In this document: one piece after another, positions 25,401-25,848 of the stretch
Numbering within the stretch: position 1 is the stretch's first letter
Layout of the letters: each line of letters starts with the position of its first letter
Assembly: GCA_019412865.1 (NCBI GenBank)
Contig: DXOJ01000602.1
Coordinates: 1-25,848 of the forward strand
Source: Bacteroides sp.
GTDB taxonomy: Bacteria; Bacteroidota; Bacteroidia; Bacteroidales; Bacteroidaceae
DNA length: 25,848 nucleotides
Direction of reading: 5' to 3'
Translations under genes and position numbers: made by a program
Notes under the pieces: generated by a model
What the model was told of the DNA's origin: nothing
Database searches by the model: none
What the model saw: the letters and a program-made list of their open reading frames with translations, nothing else

Positions 25401-25843
25401 TCCCCCTGTGCATCTGATATAGTACCGGATATGGTTATTTTCTTTTCTTGTTCCGGAGACTGTGCCTCGATGGATAATATTATCTTCTTGTCCAGTACCG
25501 AATATTTTACATTAGTGCCGGAAAAGATTTCTTTCAACACACTAAAAATGTTGCTTTTATCAGCGGAAACTGATACGCGACGATTCAAATCGACATGCTT
25601 ATTATTGAAGAAAAAATCGAAATCAGACTGCGCTTCAATCTCTTTCAAAATGTCCTCCACTCGCTGATTACGTACATCAATACTGATTAAAGCCTTTTGA
25701 GCGTAACTATCGGCTGCATAGCTCAATCCGATAGAACATACAAAGAACAAAACCAATAGTCTCATAGATAATGGGATTTTTTTTGAGGTTAGCCAAAGTG
25801 ACTTTACCACCCACAAAAATTGGATGCTAAAATAATTTTGCAT
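22454..25843 (-). CDS. SusC/RagA-family TonB-dependent transporter with STN signalling domain (locus A)
   Basis: An outer-membrane transporter of 1129 residues. After an N-terminal leader with a hydrophobic core (about 27-45, cleavage near SYA/Q 46-49) come an STN domain (about 50-125, ALISIDVRNQRVEDILKEIEA to KKIILS), a carboxypeptidase-regulatory-like domain (136-208), the SusC motif LDEVVVVGYG (215-224), the plug with ISVLKDAASTAIYGARAGHGVVLITTKRG, and the beta-barrel ending in aromatic VSISF. It would import oligosaccharides captured by SusD and SusE. The STN domain indicates control through a FecR/ECF sigma pair. ATG at 25843 lies only 5 bases from the window edge with no stop before it, so the true start could lie outside; an ATG at residue 27 (MRLLVLFF) is an alternative. 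Its promoter is not in the window. Confidence 0.94.
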   Translation of the reverse strand: MQNYFSIQFLWVVKSLWLTSKKIPLSMRLLVLFFVCSIGLSYAADSYAQKALISIDVRNQRVEDILKEIEAQSDFDFFFNNKHVDLNRRVSVSADKSNIFSVLKEIFSGTNVKYSVLDKKIILSIEAQSPEQEKKITISGTISDAQGEPIIGASVLEKGVQGNGTITDIDGNFKLSVSSSKAQLDISYIGYQSQTVAVQPGKNMRITLQEDSKQLDEVVVVGYGTQSKKTLTGAVSMVNMGDVEMNTVPNVSRALAGKAAGFRVNQVSAQPGGEAKFRIRGEASTGAGNEPLFVIDGFPVSSTSNLSSGNGFYESGNIDNVLESLNPDDIESISVLKDAASTAIYGARAGHGVVLITTKRGKSQKPRVTYSGMGSVQVARSNYKMLDTRMYMDMYNKQMHEEWLKLNGMGIYEGYVEKQDTPPTQYKPTFNNDEILTASGTDWLDAVMRNGYTQQHNLSVNGGTEKTRYLASVNYMNQEGIVKNNGVSRFSARLNLDQELSEYVSFGLTATYSQNKYDNVPLGDNANEYSGVLTGAIQSNPTIPIYDSEGNYFIDPKRPFVANPVSLLDIKDNTVKDRIIGSAFVSVKPLKDLEVKLQLGVDRSFQKRSSYLPKTTLQGKTKNGRADISQETSTAYLMELTAQYSKSFGDHNVKAIGGYSFQKFKNDGLSAGNEDFLVDGFGYNSLGSGNYKKPSVGSWASINSIASLFARATYSYKGRYLLEATVRADAASNFAPENRWGYFPSVSAGWMISEENFMKGASNWLSMLKLRTSYGQTGNSNVGYRIYDYYEVGRSAIIGGAESTGVYASDLGNRSLTWETTTEFNVGVDLGILNNRFKLTAEYFKRKITDLLVTNKPLPFYNEINKIAGNIGSTQSQGVEITVNTVNIVTKDFEWDTTLTLSHYNDRWLTRDPNWKPKPYEKENDPIRAWWEYEALGILQPGEKVPDAQKDLVPGMMKLKDRDGNGVLGDEDKVYMGNGDPKIIYGLNNSFRYKNFDLNIYFYGEAGRKRGASYYEGWTRMDNGINVSTYALKAFNSNNLTATDPTFVRGGSGWGDYYVKSIYYVRCGSITLGYKVPVSQKIAKNLRVYVDVNNPFVITNWTGLDPETDNGTYAYPNVTSYNFGVSISF

Positions 25844-25848
25844 AATTT

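Overview
The window looks like chromosomal DNA of a gut Bacteroides or close relative. The evidence is a housekeeping secA 3' end beside a run of SusC/SusD-type nutrient-uptake genes, ECF sigma/FecR regulation of the Bacteroidota type, Bacteroides-type -33/-7 promoters (TTTG / TAnnTTTG), and lipoprotein signals on almost every secreted product. The species is not resolved from the sequence alone. No tRNA, rRNA, CRISPR array, insertion sequence or phage gene was seen, and no gene-free stretch exceeds about 175 bases.

Left part, + strand (1-2940): the C-terminal third of secA, followed by a strong hairpin terminator, then a DUF6340-like lipoprotein and a small acidic protein of unknown function. 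The two small genes carry their own candidate promoters. A long bidirectional terminator hairpin (3006-3060) separates this side from everything to the right.

Right part, - strand (3078 to the right edge, about 22.8 kb): twelve genes all read leftward and form two adjacent uptake loci. Locus A (25843 to 13386, in order of transcription) is a SusC with an STN domain, SusD, a SusE-like lipoprotein fused to a FISUMP domain, a DUF4874/DUF4832 protein, a GH35 beta-galactosidase with an F5/8C domain, and a GH89 alpha-N-acetylglucosaminidase. The enzyme set suggests a host glycan carrying alpha-GlcNAc next to beta-galactose, for example alpha-GlcNAc-capped mucin O-glycans. Locus B (13216 to 3078) is an ECF sigma factor, a FecR anti-sigma factor, a second STN-type SusC, SusD, a secreted ComEC-like metallo-beta-lactamase-fold lipoprotein, and a BACON/DUF5689 lipoprotein translationally coupled to it.

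Locus B contains no recognisable glycosidase, lyase or sulfatase. Its only enzyme candidate is a metallo-beta-lactamase-fold hydrolase, and its partner carries DUF5689. This raises the possibility of a SusCD system for a non-polysaccharide substrate such as nucleic acid or another phosphodiester or ester. It is the most interesting hypothesis here and is unproven. The sigma/FecR pair lies between the loci and could control B alone or both, because both SusC proteins have the STN signalling domain and no second sigma/FecR pair is visible.

Several starts were revised from the longest open frame: the sigma factor (187 aa), SusC of locus B (ATG at 11379), the DUF4874/4832 protein (ATG at 19572), the BACON/DUF5689 protein (ATG at 5090) and SusD of locus A (ATG at 22447).
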